A stretch of DNA of 64,000 nucleotides, from contig NZ_CP016761.1 in NCBI RefSeq assembly GCF_001642935.1, forward strand, positions 1,426,001-1,490,000, in the 5' to 3' direction. Positions 50,972 to 60,267 of the stretch are shown one piece after another. The translations under genes and the position numbers were made by a program. Every line of letters starts with the position of its first letter. The stretch's first letter is position 1. The stretch is from Fictibacillus arsenicus (GTDB taxonomy: Bacteria; Bacillota; Bacilli; Bacillales; Fictibacillaceae). The notes under the pieces are model-generated. The model was given only the letters and a program-made list of their open reading frames with translations, was not told the origin of the DNA and made no database searches.

Positions 50972-51188
50972 CTGGGCTGTAGACTTTTTTGCTATTGAAA
51001 GATGTTGATTTCCGCTCTAGGTACTCGCTTTCCGCGGGGCGGGCGGTGAGCCTCCTGACGCTTTGCGCCTTTAGGAGTCTCACCTGTCCCACTCGTCCCG
51101 CAGGAGTCTCGCACCTTCCACTCCAATCAACTTGTCAACGAAGTATCTTCATAAAAAGAATCATAAGCAACTATTTTTAGAAAAAAGC
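50972..51188 (-). repeat. MITE-like repeat, copy 8 (short form)
   Basis: Minus orientation: GTTGATTTCCGCTCTAGG, CTCGCTTTCCGCGGGGCGGG, GGTGAGCCTCCTGACGC, AGGAGTCTCACCTGTCCC, AGGAGTCTCGCACC, CTCCAATCAACTTGTCAACG, and the distal AATCATAAGCAACTATTTTT end. Close to copy 2 over its whole length. Confidence 0.87.
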
Positions 51189-51350
51189 CTTTGTTTAACA
51201 ATGTAGAAATATATAGAAAAAAGTATAAATTTTGGTAAATAATTTGAAGGGATTTCTCCTATTTTGGCGAAAAAAGGCTTTATGATAGCTGGAGCAGTGT
51301 CGATATAAGCTATACAGCAAGAAAAGACGTCCAAATAGGAGTTGAAACAG

Positions 51351-52976
51351 GTGAAAGCAAACGTTAAACTGGTTAACTTGATTTTGTGTTCCTTCCTCAT
51401 ACTGTCATTGATTCCGGCGATTTCAGCATCTGCTGAGAGTAAAGCAACTGTAAATGCTACGAGCTTAAATGTTCGCTCAGAACCAGCTCTTTCAGCCAAA
51501 AAGATAGGTTCACTGAAAAACGGAGACACCGTAACAGTGCTGAAAACGGAAAAGGGATGGGCAAACATCAACTTCAACGGCAAAAAAGGATGGGTGAGCG
51601 CAGAATTTTTGAAGGTGAAGAATGGTTCGGCACCATCATCCCAGCCGCCAAAAACAGAGAAACCCGCAGCTAAGCAAGCAAAGGTTACAGCTACTTCTTT
51701 AAATGTCAGAAAAGGACCAAGCCTTCAGCATACTATTGTAGGATCACTTAAGAACGGAACAGTTGTAACGATACAAAATCAAGATGGCAAATGGTCATCA
51801 ATTACATATGGAAAGATATCCGGCTGGGTAAGCAATGCATATCTGCTGGAGCAAACTTCACAGCCTCCAGTTGCCCAGAAACCAGTCAACAATAATTCAG
51901 GGAACACAAACAATAATAATAATGGAAAATGGGGATCCGTAACAGCGACTTATTTAAACTTCCGATCTTCCGGAGATCTGAATGCACCTATTATAGGTTC
52001 ATTAAAGTACGGAACAGCTGTTCAAATTCTATCTGAATCTTACGGATGGTCATCTATTCAGACTTCAGATGGAAAAAAGGGATGGGCATCCACTAAATAT
52101 ATTTCTGTACAAAGCGGGAGCTCTCTAGTGACTACAGCACCTAAGCCAGAAACAAAACCGCCTTCCGCACCGCCTGCTTCCGTACTGAAAAAAGTAGTGG
52201 TAATGACAGACGGAGTAAACATTCGACAAGGTCCATCGACAGCTTACCTCATTATTGGAAAAGCCAATCAAGGAGATGAGTATGCTTATATTCAATCAAA
52301 AAATGATTGGGTGCAGCTTAGACTTCCTAACGGAAATAACGCATGGATAGCAGGCTGGCTTGTTGCCATTCAGCAGAATTCGTCTTCACCTAACAGCAAT
52401 ACAGGAACAACTTCGCCGAAACCTTCAACGAACGGATTAAAAGGAAAACGCATTGTCATTGATCCAGGTCATGGCGGGCATGATCCAGGTGCACTTGGGA
52501 AAAACCATGGAACGCATGAATCAGAACTTACACTCATGAGTGCAAGACTTTTAGCAACACAGCTGAGTAAAGCAGCTGCTGTGGTTATTCTTACACGTAG
52601 TGACAGCAATTATCTTTCTTTAAATAAGCGTGTAGAAATAAGCCATTATCATTTTGCAGATGCCTTTATTAGTCTTCATTACAATTCAGCTCTGGATACA
52701 AGGGCTTCCGGGCTCTTAACGTTTTATTACGGTCAAAAGGACATCAAACTTGCAGATTCCGTTCATTCTGGCCTTCTTCAAGCAGGTACTGGTCTTTCTG
52801 GCGGGAATGTCAGATTTGGAAACTTCCATGTATTGCGCGAGAATAAACAGCCAGCCGTATTAGTGGAGTTAGGGTTTCTTTCAAATTCATTCGACGAAAT
52901 GACGGTAAGAACTGACTCCTTTCAGTCTAAAGCGGCTTCTGGTATTACGAACGGACTAGCAAAATATTTTCAGTAA
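51351..52976 (+). CDS. SH3b-repeat N-acetylmuramoyl-L-alanine amidase
   Basis: 541 residues. GTG 51351 is nine bases after AGGAG; a TTG nine bases earlier abuts that site. Signal peptide ends near ISASAES. Four bacterial SH3 domains follow (about 35-92, 105-165, 192-250, 275-340), with Pro/Ser/Asn-rich linkers, then Amidase_3: IDPGHGGHDPGALG (zinc His), ESELTL (Glu), SLHYNSA (His) and AVLVELGFLSN (catalytic Glu). Cleaves the amide bond between muramic acid and the stem peptide in the wall; the SH3b units anchor it to peptidoglycan. Confidence 0.95.
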   Translation: MKANVKLVNLILCSFLILSLIPAISASAESKATVNATSLNVRSEPALSAKKIGSLKNGDTVTVLKTEKGWANINFNGKKGWVSAEFLKVKNGSAPSSQPPKTEKPAAKQAKVTATSLNVRKGPSLQHTIVGSLKNGTVVTIQNQDGKWSSITYGKISGWVSNAYLLEQTSQPPVAQKPVNNNSGNTNNNNNGKWGSVTATYLNFRSSGDLNAPIIGSLKYGTAVQILSESYGWSSIQTSDGKKGWASTKYISVQSGSSLVTTAPKPETKPPSAPPASVLKKVVVMTDGVNIRQGPSTAYLIIGKANQGDEYAYIQSKNDWVQLRLPNGNNAWIAGWLVAIQQNSSSPNSNTGTTSPKPSTNGLKGKRIVIDPGHGGHDPGALGKNHGTHESELTLMSARLLATQLSKAAAVVILTRSDSNYLSLNKRVEISHYHFADAFISLHYNSALDTRASGLLTFYYGQKDIKLADSVHSGLLQAGTGLSGGNVRFGNFHVLRENKQPAVLVELGFLSNSFDEMTVRTDSFQSKAASGITNGLAKYFQ

Positions 52977-52984
52977 GCACATTC

Positions 52985-53018
52985 AGCTGTCTCTTATTTA
53001 GGAGGCGGCTTTTTTTTA
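52985..53018 (+). terminator. Terminator of the amidase gene
   Basis: AGCTGTCTC pairs with GGAGGCGGCT (two G-U pairs), then T8. Confidence 0.75.
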
Positions 53019-53109
53019 TTCAAACTTTTCGCTGGATTTTACAGGTGGATTTTTTCTATAATTAAAAGCACAAATAATAAAGTTTGTTAACAATAGGTGG
53101 TGCAGGGTT

Positions 53110-53967
53110 TTGGAAAACTCCGGATTAATTCTTGAGGGTGGGGGAATGCGCGGCGTTTATACAGCTGGTGTTCTCGATGTATTTATGGAAAATGATCTTT
53201 ATTTTCCTTATGTGATCGGGGCTTCTGCAGGAGCTTGTAATGCGGTGTCCTATTTATCGAGACAGCATGGAAGAAATCGTACGGTGAACCTGGAATATAG
53301 CTCACATCCAGAGTATATTTCTTATAAGAACTGGCTGTTTAAGAAAAAAGGTCTGTTCGGTATGGATTTTATTTTCAATGAACTTCCAAACCGTCTTGTT
53401 CCATTTGATTATGAAGCGTTTAAAGGATCTCAAGAAAGATTTGTGGTCGTTGTTACGGACTGCAGAACAGGTGAACCGGTTTACTTGAGCAGAGAAGACT
53501 ATAATAAAATGGACATCTCAATGGTATTAAGAGCATCCTCTTCCATTCCGTTCATTGCACCAATGGTTGAGCTGGAAGGCAAACATGTGATGGATGGAGG
53601 CATTGCCGATCCGATTCCTGTTCATAAAGCGATGAAAGATGGAGTTAGAAAAGGTGTAGTCGTCCTTACTCAAAATCATGGCTACCGAAAGAAAAAGCCA
53701 AAAATGACGTGGGTCACTAAGCGTTTTTATCCAGAATACACAGGGTTAGATGAAAGTTTGCGAGGACGCTACCTCAAGTACAATGAAACGCTGGATTACA
53801 TTGAAGAAGAAGAGAGAAAAGGAAACCTGTTCGTACTGCGACCTTTAGAAAAGATGAAAGTAAAGCGGATAGAACGTGACCCGAAAAGGCTCGGAGTTCT
53901 TTATGAACATGGCAGAAAAGATGCAATCGATCAGCTGGACAACTTAAGAAACTGGCTTAACAACTAG
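53110..53967 (+). CDS. Patatin-like phospholipase
   Basis: 285 residues. Oxyanion motif EGGGMRGVYTAGVLDVF, nucleophile GASAGACNAVSYLS, and the Asp of the dyad in VMDGGIADPIPV. Serine-Asp lipid acyl hydrolase of the YlbK/RssA type, cytosolic. TTG start at 53110 after GGTGGTGCAGG; no better start in frame. A repeat element begins at its stop codon. Confidence 0.92.
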   Translation: MENSGLILEGGGMRGVYTAGVLDVFMENDLYFPYVIGASAGACNAVSYLSRQHGRNRTVNLEYSSHPEYISYKNWLFKKKGLFGMDFIFNELPNRLVPFDYEAFKGSQERFVVVVTDCRTGEPVYLSREDYNKMDISMVLRASSSIPFIAPMVELEGKHVMDGGIADPIPVHKAMKDGVRKGVVVLTQNHGYRKKKPKMTWVTKRFYPEYTGLDESLRGRYLKYNETLDYIEEEERKGNLFVLRPLEKMKVKRIERDPKRLGVLYEHGRKDAIDQLDNLRNWLNN

Positions 53968-54170
53968 TTGCTCTTGTAAGTGGTTGATTTCCGTTCCAGG
54001 GTGCTCGCTTTCCACGGGGCGTGCGGTGAGCCCCCTAGGCTAATCAAGCCTGCTGGGGTCTCACCTGTCCCGCTTATCCCGTAGGAGTCTCGCACCTTGC
54101 ACTCCAATCAACTTGTCAATGAAGAAAGGTTGCAAAATACTTAGAAGCAATAATCTTTTAAAAGAGCCAT
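53965..54170 (-). repeat. MITE-like repeat, copy 9 (short form)
   Basis: Minus orientation: GTGGTTGATTTCCGTTCCAG, CTCGCTTTCCACGGGGCG, GGTGAGCCCCCTAGGC, GGGGTCTCACCTGTCCCG, AGGAGTCTCGCACC, CTCCAATCAACTTGTCAATG, then GCAATAATCTTTTAAAAG. Confidence 0.87.
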
Positions 54171-54178
54171 TAAATAAG

Positions 54179-54224
54179 AAAGCTGGCATGCGGGGTTTCT
54201 CTCAGAACCTTGCAGCCAGCTTTT
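54179..54224. terminator. Terminator of the ABC-2 operon
   Basis: AAAGCTGGC (54179-54187) and GCCAGCTTT (54215-54223) with T/A runs on both sides. Mainly for the minus-strand ABC operon. Confidence 0.8.
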
Positions 54225-54231
54225 GTTATTC

Positions 54232-55200
54232 TTAATATATTTTTTGAATCACTTCTTCTATATCCGGTTCTTTCATCTGAATATCAACCGGTTCGCCCCA
54301 CTTTGCAACCTCTTGAAGCAATGAAGGGGAAGAAAGAACAGACCGGTCATACATGAGTATAAGTTTGTCATCTTCCCAGCGCATTTTTTCGATACCGTCT
54401 AATTCAGCCGGCAAATGCTTGGGCATCTCCCTGTATTGCACTTCTATCACGCTCGGCAATCCGATATTATGTCTTAGATCTTCAAGAGAACCATCAAGCA
54501 CAATCTGCCCATGATTGATCACAATTACCCGGCTGCACAGCTGTTCGATGTCATCCATATCATGTGTCGTTAAGAGGATGGTTTTCTTTTCGTTTGTGTT
54601 GAGTTCTTTCAAGAAAGACCGGATGCTTGTTTTGGCATTTACATCGAGACCGATCGTCGGTTCATCCAAAAAAAGTACATCTGGATTATGAATCATAGCC
54701 GCAGCAAGATCTCCCCGCATGCGCTGTCCGAGGGAAAGTTTTCGCACAGGTGTATTCATAAACTGTCCGATCTGCAGCATATCATCATACAGCTTTAAAA
54801 ACGCTTGATATTTAGTATCAGGTACTTTGTACATCTCTTTTAAAATATCAAAAGAATCCCTTAAGGGAAGATCCCACCATAGCTGTGTCCGCTGCCCGAA
54901 GACGATGCCAATCTTTTTGGCAACGTCTTTTCTTCTTTTTTGAGGACTCAGACCTGCCACCTTAATGCTTCCGCCAGTTGGATGAAGAATACCTGACAGC
55001 ATTTTAATCGTTGTTGATTTTCCTGCACCGTTCGGACCAATGTAACCGACAAATTCACCTTCTTGAATGTTAAAAGAAATATCATTTACAGCTTTTACAA
55101 CATGATGTTTGGTAGATAGAAGGGAAGTAAATGAACCGATGAATCCTTTTTTCGTTTCATAGATTTTAAAGTGCTTGTTTAATTGATCTGCAACTATCAT
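54232..55200 (-). CDS. ABC transporter ATPase
   Basis: 322 residues. Walker A GPNGAGKST, signature LSLGQRMRGDLAAAM, Walker B VLFLDEPTIGLD, switch His LLTTHDMDDIE. Start at 55200 with AAGGAGGAACAT; the longer frame to 55287 lies inside the permease end. Third gene of an operon with two ABC-2 permeases. ATPases of this subgroup (with the LSLGQRMR signature) pair with DUF990-type permeases and are often annotated as daunorubicin-type exporters; substrate unknown. Confidence 0.92.
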   Translation of the reverse strand: MIVADQLNKHFKIYETKKGFIGSFTSLLSTKHHVVKAVNDISFNIQEGEFVGYIGPNGAGKSTTIKMLSGILHPTGGSIKVAGLSPQKRRKDVAKKIGIVFGQRTQLWWDLPLRDSFDILKEMYKVPDTKYQAFLKLYDDMLQIGQFMNTPVRKLSLGQRMRGDLAAAMIHNPDVLFLDEPTIGLDVNAKTSIRSFLKELNTNEKKTILLTTHDMDDIEQLCSRVIVINHGQIVLDGSLEDLRHNIGLPSVIEVQYREMPKHLPAELDGIEKMRWEDDKLILMYDRSVLSSPSLLQEVAKWGEPVDIQMKEPDIEEVIQKIY

Positions 55201-55210
55201 ATGTTCCTCC

Positions 55211-55996
55211 TTAACTGCCTGTACTGTGGTAGTGCCGAATTCCAAACTGCCAGAAACGCAATGATAAACATAAAAAAACGAGAGCAACTGCCGGCGGCCA
55301 TGCCAGGTTCCATATGTTGCCGCCTTTATTTAATAAGAATAGGATAGGCGTGTAGTTCATAAACCCAACTGGAATGACAGTGAAGAAAATAATCTTTAAC
55401 CATCCGGGGTAGATGTTCATCGGATAGTTTGCTGCATTAAATGGTGCATAAAGTGTGAAGGTCTGGAAATCTTTAATTCGCTGCGTCCAGAACGCGAGAG
55501 TTGCTGTCAGGAGTCCAAGAGAAAAACAGATCACTACACCAGATGCAATGGAAACAGGCAAGTACAGCAGAAGCAGAAGCATATCAAAACTCTCCAGGCT
55601 GAGTCCGATAATAGAAATAACAAGAATGATAACGCCTTGAGCGGTTCCTCCGATCCGTGACAGGTCAAGGTTCTTAGTTAAGAGCAGTGAAAGTGGAGAG
55701 ACTGGGCGAATAAGGAGGCTATCAAACTCTCCTTCTACCATGTATCTTTCAAAATTATGAATCTCTACACCAAACACTCTGTAAAGCGTTATTGCTACAG
55801 AAGAAATACCGTAAAGCAAGCCTACTTCATAAAGATTCCAGCCTTTCACATCATCAAAACGCTGTAAGATCGCCGCGAGCAAAACGAAATCAACAGCCAT
55901 TATCAATCCATATGAAAGAGAGGATACGAGAAAATTCATTTTATATTGCATGCGGGAACGCAAGCTTCCTGATAACAGCTTCAAATAAAGATTCAT
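55211..55996 (-). CDS. ABC-2 family (DUF990-like) permease, second
   Basis: 261 residues, six membrane segments. RSRMQYKMNFLVSSLSYGLI at the start and FERYMVEGEFDSLLIRPVSP in the first cytosolic loop are typical of this permease pair (R-P-x-S/N after L-I/L-R). It lies 10 bases from the ATPase gene and 3 from the other permease, so the three are one transcript. Forms a heterodimeric membrane part with the first permease. Confidence 0.87.
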   Translation of the reverse strand: MNLYLKLLSGSLRSRMQYKMNFLVSSLSYGLIMAVDFVLLAAILQRFDDVKGWNLYEVGLLYGISSVAITLYRVFGVEIHNFERYMVEGEFDSLLIRPVSPLSLLLTKNLDLSRIGGTAQGVIILVISIIGLSLESFDMLLLLLYLPVSIASGVVICFSLGLLTATLAFWTQRIKDFQTFTLYAPFNAANYPMNIYPGWLKIIFFTVIPVGFMNYTPILFLLNKGGNIWNLAWPPAVALVFLCLSLRFWQFGIRHYHSTGS

Positions 55997-55999
55997 AGC

Positions 56000-56779
56000 T
56001 TATCCTCCTTGAATCTCTAATTTTTGGCGTGCTCTTTCGGTAATCCATAGATTCAGCAAAGTTAATGCTATAGCCCAGAATAGCTGAAACCAGATGACAT
56101 CATTTGATGCTTTTTCAAGGAAAACCATGACTGGATAATAGATGGCTCCTGCAAAAGGCAAGTACTGTGTCAAAGTTGACAAAGGTGCCGGAAGAAAATC
56201 GATAGGTACCATCTGTCCGCCGAGACCGGCTAATAAGGTGAAGTTTACGAAATGTGCCCAGGCGACTTCCGTCGTCCAGCAAGCACTAATTCCTACCAGA
56301 TAGTGTAAATTAACAGATATAATAATAGCGAGAAGTACTGAAATACTTATGAAAAGATAGCTTGATAAATGTTGAGGTACATAAAAGCCGACGGTTAATG
56401 CAAAAACGAGTCCGATCGGAATCGAACGAAAGAAGAAATTATAAACGAGCCGTCCGGCTTCTTGTGAGGTAACGTACAGAAAAAAGTTTGTTGGTCTGGC
56501 AAGTTCTAATGAGATGGCTCCGTTTCGGACACCGTTTTGAATGTTGAGTCCTGCTGTTAAAAATCCGGAAAGCCAAAGGATGCATTGTGCAGCAGCTATG
56601 TAATATGTCATGTCCATTACATCATAGGGACTGCTCTGTTCTTTTCCTTGCAAAACACCTGCCCAGATTGCAATGAATACAAAGCCAAAGATTGCACTTG
56701 CCGCATTGTTAATGAGATGGGCAACTTTATATTGCATATTAGTCATAAAGCTTTTTTGTAACAGAATCCAATAAACCAT
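56000..56779 (-). CDS. ABC-2 family (DUF990-like) permease, first
   Basis: 259 residues, six membrane segments. TNMQYKVAHLINNAASAIFG and NGVRNGAISLELARPTNFFL parallel the corresponding parts of the second permease, showing an old duplication. First gene of the operon; the promoter should lie in 56780-56895. Confidence 0.87.
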   Translation of the reverse strand: MVYWILLQKSFMTNMQYKVAHLINNAASAIFGFVFIAIWAGVLQGKEQSSPYDVMDMTYYIAAAQCILWLSGFLTAGLNIQNGVRNGAISLELARPTNFFLYVTSQEAGRLVYNFFFRSIPIGLVFALTVGFYVPQHLSSYLFISISVLLAIIISVNLHYLVGISACWTTEVAWAHFVNFTLLAGLGGQMVPIDFLPAPLSTLTQYLPFAGAIYYPVMVFLEKASNDVIWFQLFWAIALTLLNLWITERARQKLEIQGG

Positions 56780-56895
56780 AAGTCCCCCTTTATAAAGCTG
56801 TAATTTCAGAGCGCAGAATTATAAAATAGCAAATTTTACAAAAGTTTGCAATTCTTTTTTGTTCGTTCTGTGACGAAGATATAGAAAAACAACAT

Positions 56896-57069
56896 ATGAT
56901 CAAACAAATTGTTCAGGTGGCAAACGAGATAGGGGCGATCGTTTTAGCAGAAGGTATCGAGAGAAAAGAAGAGGCAGACCTTGCTCGTCATTATGGAGTA
57001 CAGCTTGCACAAGGCTATTATTTCGGTAAACCTGTCCCAACGGAAAAATTAATGATTACAGCTGAATAA
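56896..57069 (+). pseudogene. EAL-domain (c-di-GMP phosphodiesterase) C-terminal remnant
   Basis: 57 codons: KQIVQVANEIGAIVLAEGIE, RKEEADLARHYGVQLAQGYY and FGKPVP. AEGIE and QGYYFGKP are the last conserved motifs of EAL domains, which degrade cyclic di-GMP. The frame can be followed upstream as DEDIEKQH but then ends in sequence without the EAL, DDFG or KID motifs, so the rest of the gene is gone. No ribosome binding site is evident. A terminator still follows. Not a working enzyme. Confidence 0.85.
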
Positions 57070-57077
57070 CGCAAGCC

Positions 57078-57108
57078 AAAACCTTATCAAAAAAAGATAA
57101 GGTTTTTT
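57078..57108 (+). terminator. Terminator after the EAL remnant
   Basis: AAAACCTTATC/GATAAGGTTTT with a seven-A loop and T8. It marks the 3' end of the former EAL gene. Confidence 0.85.
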
Positions 57109-57211
57109 TTCATGATTATGTTGGAATTTTGGTCAACATCTAGTAATCTATACATAGATGCTTTTGTAATATAATTGTAAAATTAACGGGAAAATTTCCA
57201 AAAGGAGCGGA

Positions 57212-59305
57212 ATGATGGTAACGAAAGCGGATCCGGAAAGAAAGAAGAAAAAAACGCAAGTACCCTTTCGTTTAAATGTCTTGTTTTTAATCGTATTTTT
57301 TCTATTTTCGATTCTTATTCTCAGGCTTGGTGTACTCCAGATCGTGAACGGAGAAGAAAAACGATTGGAGTCTGAGGCTGTAGAAGAAGTGATTGCTAGA
57401 AAAGAAGCCCCGCGCGGAAAGCTGCTCGACAGCAACTTTCGTGAAGTGGTAGGAAACAAACCATTTTTTTCTCTCACATATACAAAGACAGTAGATACAA
57501 AAGCCGATGACACGATGCGTATCGCAAAATGGCTTGCTAAAAGACTAGGTGTAACTGAAGAGCAGGAGAAAAAGATAACTGAACGTGATAAAAAAGATTA
57601 TTTTATCGCACAGAATGATATCACGGAATTAATGGAAGAACGCTTAAGCAAGAAAGAGAAGAAATTAAGTGACAAGGAACAATACAAAGCACTTGTTGAT
57701 AAGATCACCGAAGAAGAAATCAAGAGTCTTACAAGTGAAGATTTAAAAATACTAGCCTATAAACGGGCAATGGATTCAGGCTATGCATACTCAGCTCAAA
57801 GAATTAAAACAAATTTGACGAACGAAGAGGTTTCCATCATATCTGAAAATCTTGGCGACCTGCCTGGCATCGATATTATGGCAGACTCTAAAAGAATATA
57901 TCCTTATGGAGAATCAGCGATATTTGGTGCTGTGAAACAAATTCCTAAAAGCAAAATGGAATATTTTTCGAGCCTCGGCTATGACAGAAGTGATCAAGTA
58001 GGAGTCAGTGGTCTTGAAGTTCAGTATGAGCAAGTGCTTAGAGGAATGAAGGAGAAGTCTGTTTATCTTACAAACCCTAAAACGGGGCAAACGATTGGTG
58101 AACCGAAATCAATAGCTGGTCAGCGTGGAAAAGATATCGTTCTGACTTTGGACATGGAGCTTCAATTTAGATTAGAACGTATTTTAGAGGAAGAGATCTT
58201 AAAAGCTAAACCCCTTCCAGGCAATGAGTTGCTCAAATCAGCTTATATCGTTATGATCAATCCGAAAACAGGAGAAGTCAAAGGTATAGCAGGTAAAAGA
58301 TACGAAGATGGTAAGTTCATCAACGATGAGTACGGTGCATTGTTTAATTCCTATGAAATGGGATCAACTGTAAAGGGAGCTACGGTTTTAGCAGGGTTAC
58401 AAAAAGGACTTGTTGGTATGGGAGAACAAATATTTGATACTCCATTTACTAAAAATGGCATGAATAAATCATCATGGAAGAACATGGGCTGGATCAATGA
58501 TTTAGATGCTTTAAAAATGTCCTCTAACGTATATATGTTCAATATCATGGACCGGATGATTGGACCCGAGCATTGGACAGAAACGTATGCAGAAGCACGC
58601 TATATGTATAGTCAATTTGGATTAGGTGTTAAAACCGGAATAGACTTTCCCAAAGAAGCAACAGGTTATGAAGGAAAACCGCCAGAAGGTGAATCGGCTA
58701 CACTTTACGATTTAGGAATCGGCCAGTTTGACACATATACGACAATGCAGCTTGTACAATATGTATCAACCATTGCAAATGGGGGATATCGTGTTAAACC
58801 GCAGCTTGTAAGAGAAATTCGTGAACCTGCATCCGATGAAGAAAATGGCGGGAAGTTGCTCAAACGTTTTGAACCAATCATCTTGAACAAACTCGATGTT
58901 GATGAAAAATATATCAAACGCGTGCAGCAAGGATTCTGGCAAGTAATGCATGCTCCTGGCGGGACGGCAAAAGGATATTTTGACGATGTTGAAAAGTATC
59001 ATAACCCTGCCGGGAAGACAGGAACAGCTCAGCGTAGGATTAAACACCCTCAAACAGGGCAGGTTACAGAGAAACATAACTTAACACTAGTTGGCTATGC
59101 ACCATTTGAGAACCCGGAGATTGCATTCGCAGTCGTGGTTCCTGAAGGTACACCACGAAACGGTAATCAGCGAATCAACAAATACATCGGTCAGCGTGCG
59201 TTAGAGGCCTATTGGGACCTTAAGAAAGAATACGGCGAAAACGCGGCTACCGTTAACGGAAATATGGAAAAAGAAAAAGAAGAAACAGAAGGCTCTGCAC
59301 AATAA
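57212..59305 (+). CDS. Class B penicillin-binding protein (PbpA/PbpH type)
   Basis: 697 residues: one membrane anchor (about 20-45), a PBP dimerisation domain (APRGKLLDSNFREVVG start; about 65-320) and a transpeptidase domain. Active-site motifs: SxxK in MGSTVKGATV, SxN in KMSSNVYM and KTG in GKTGTAQR. Makes peptide crosslinks in the lateral wall; the family in B. subtilis (PBP2a/PbpH) sets rod shape. An extra charged helical stretch (about 105-190) lies in the N-domain as in PbpA. AAAGGAGCGG precedes ATGATG. Strong terminator follows. Confidence 0.93.
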   Translation: MMVTKADPERKKKKTQVPFRLNVLFLIVFFLFSILILRLGVLQIVNGEEKRLESEAVEEVIARKEAPRGKLLDSNFREVVGNKPFFSLTYTKTVDTKADDTMRIAKWLAKRLGVTEEQEKKITERDKKDYFIAQNDITELMEERLSKKEKKLSDKEQYKALVDKITEEEIKSLTSEDLKILAYKRAMDSGYAYSAQRIKTNLTNEEVSIISENLGDLPGIDIMADSKRIYPYGESAIFGAVKQIPKSKMEYFSSLGYDRSDQVGVSGLEVQYEQVLRGMKEKSVYLTNPKTGQTIGEPKSIAGQRGKDIVLTLDMELQFRLERILEEEILKAKPLPGNELLKSAYIVMINPKTGEVKGIAGKRYEDGKFINDEYGALFNSYEMGSTVKGATVLAGLQKGLVGMGEQIFDTPFTKNGMNKSSWKNMGWINDLDALKMSSNVYMFNIMDRMIGPEHWTETYAEARYMYSQFGLGVKTGIDFPKEATGYEGKPPEGESATLYDLGIGQFDTYTTMQLVQYVSTIANGGYRVKPQLVREIREPASDEENGGKLLKRFEPIILNKLDVDEKYIKRVQQGFWQVMHAPGGTAKGYFDDVEKYHNPAGKTGTAQRRIKHPQTGQVTEKHNLTLVGYAPFENPEIAFAVVVPEGTPRNGNQRINKYIGQRALEAYWDLKKEYGENAATVNGNMEKEKEETEGSAQ

Positions 59306-59324
59306 TGCTGAGTTTTTCTTTTAT

Positions 59325-59366
59325 AAACACAAAAAAAGCCGGACGAATCCGGCTTTTTTTGTGTTT
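59325..59366. terminator. Bidirectional terminator, 19-bp arms
   Basis: AAACAC-A7-GCCGGA and TCCGGC-T7-GTGTTT around CGAA. Serves the PBP gene (+) and the yjcZ-like gene (-). Confidence 0.9.
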
Positions 59367-59377
59367 GCTATTTCTTA

Positions 59378-59464
59378 TTAGCAGAAGCAAGCTGCCCCTA
59401 CAATAATCAATAGAATAAACAACACTACTACCAACGCAAAAGAATTGCCATGAGCAAAACCCAT
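59378..59464 (-). CDS. YjcZ-family sporulation mini-protein
   Basis: 28 residues: MGFAHGNSFALVVVLFILLI then IVGAACFC. A short polar head and one membrane helix ending in Cys-rich residues is the YjcZ pattern (Pfam YjcZ_2/sporulation). The AAAGGAGG site is 8 bases before the ATG. Such peptides are made during sporulation in Bacillaceae; the role is unknown. Too short for usual ORF cut-offs. Confidence 0.85.
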   Translation of the reverse strand: MGFAHGNSFALVVVLFILLIIVGAACFC

Positions 59465-59685
59465 CGATTTTTCCTCCTTTAATTCTTGCAATTGTTAATT
59501 CCATACATTCTATGCCTGTTTTAATTTTCGAAGTGGGCAGGAGCGGAAAATACAGCAAAATAGGCTTAATATGTATGTTTATCACTGGAAATGTCAACGA
59601 TTTGTAAAGAGTGAATACTTGTGAGGGTATTCTATCTTTGTTTAAATAGTAAATAGATAGAAAAAATTCATACAGGGAGCCAATT
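59465..59685. other. Divergent promoter region of yjcZ-like and copC-like genes
   Basis: No gene. AT-rich, with GGGAGCC as the ribosome binding site of the copC-like gene at its right end. No confident promoter hexamers. Confidence 0.4.
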
Positions 59686-60219
59686 ATGAAAAAAACGGTC
59701 TTATCCTTTCTTTTATTATTTGTCATTGTATTAAATGTGCCTTCATCCGTATTTGCTCACTCAGATCTTGAATCTGCGACACCTGCAAAAGGGGAGAAGG
59801 TTACCACAGATCTTGAAGCAGTGATTTTAACGTTTTCAACGAAAATTGAATCGTTAAGCACCATGAACTTGAAAAACGAAAATGAAGAAATTCCCCTCCA
59901 GATTAGTATTGAAGATAATCAAATGACGGGGAAAATGAACAATAGGCTTGAAAACGGCAATTATACAGTTGAATACAAAATAATCGGAGCAGACGGTCAT
60001 GTAATCGAGGGGAACTACTCGTTCTCGGTAGATCGGCCGGAACAGGCTCAGCCAAAAGAAGAACCAGAACAAAATCAAGATAATACCGAACAAATCCTAC
60101 CTGAGCAAGATAAGGAAGAACAACAGCCTGGCAATCCGAGCTATTTTGGGCCATTGACGATTGGATTAGTTATTTTAATTGCTATAGTTTCTTTCTTTGC
60201 TTTTAGAAGAAAAAGATAG
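59686..60219 (+). CDS. CopC-domain secreted copper-binding protein
   Basis: 177 residues. Signal peptide to VFA, so the mature protein begins with His (AHSDLESATPAKGE), the N-terminal copper ligand of CopC. The domain ends with GADGHVIEGNYSFSV, which holds the second conserved His. A Glu/Gln/Pro-rich linker (about 122-150) leads to a C-terminal membrane helix (LTIGLVILIAIVSFFAF) and RRKR, anchoring it outside the cell. YcnJ-like copper uptake proteins carry the same domain; no CopD or YcnI neighbour is seen here. Confidence 0.87.
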   Translation: MKKTVLSFLLLFVIVLNVPSSVFAHSDLESATPAKGEKVTTDLEAVILTFSTKIESLSTMNLKNENEEIPLQISIEDNQMTGKMNNRLENGNYTVEYKIIGADGHVIEGNYSFSVDRPEQAQPKEEPEQNQDNTEQILPEQDKEEQQPGNPSYFGPLTIGLVILIAIVSFFAFRRKR

Positions 60220-60221
60220 GT

Positions 60222-60262
60222 TGTTCGAAGTGGTTGATTTTCCGCTCACACGTTGCTTCCAA
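60222..60262 (-). repeat. MITE-like repeat, end fragment (copy 10)
   Basis: Only GAAGTGGTTGATTTTCCGCT and a few more bases remain; the rest is replaced by the GAGCG array beginning nine bases later. Confidence 0.55.
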
Positions 60263-60267
60263 GGCGA

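Noticed and set aside
50989-51180. 63-codon open frame
   Set aside because: Entirely within repeat copy 8.
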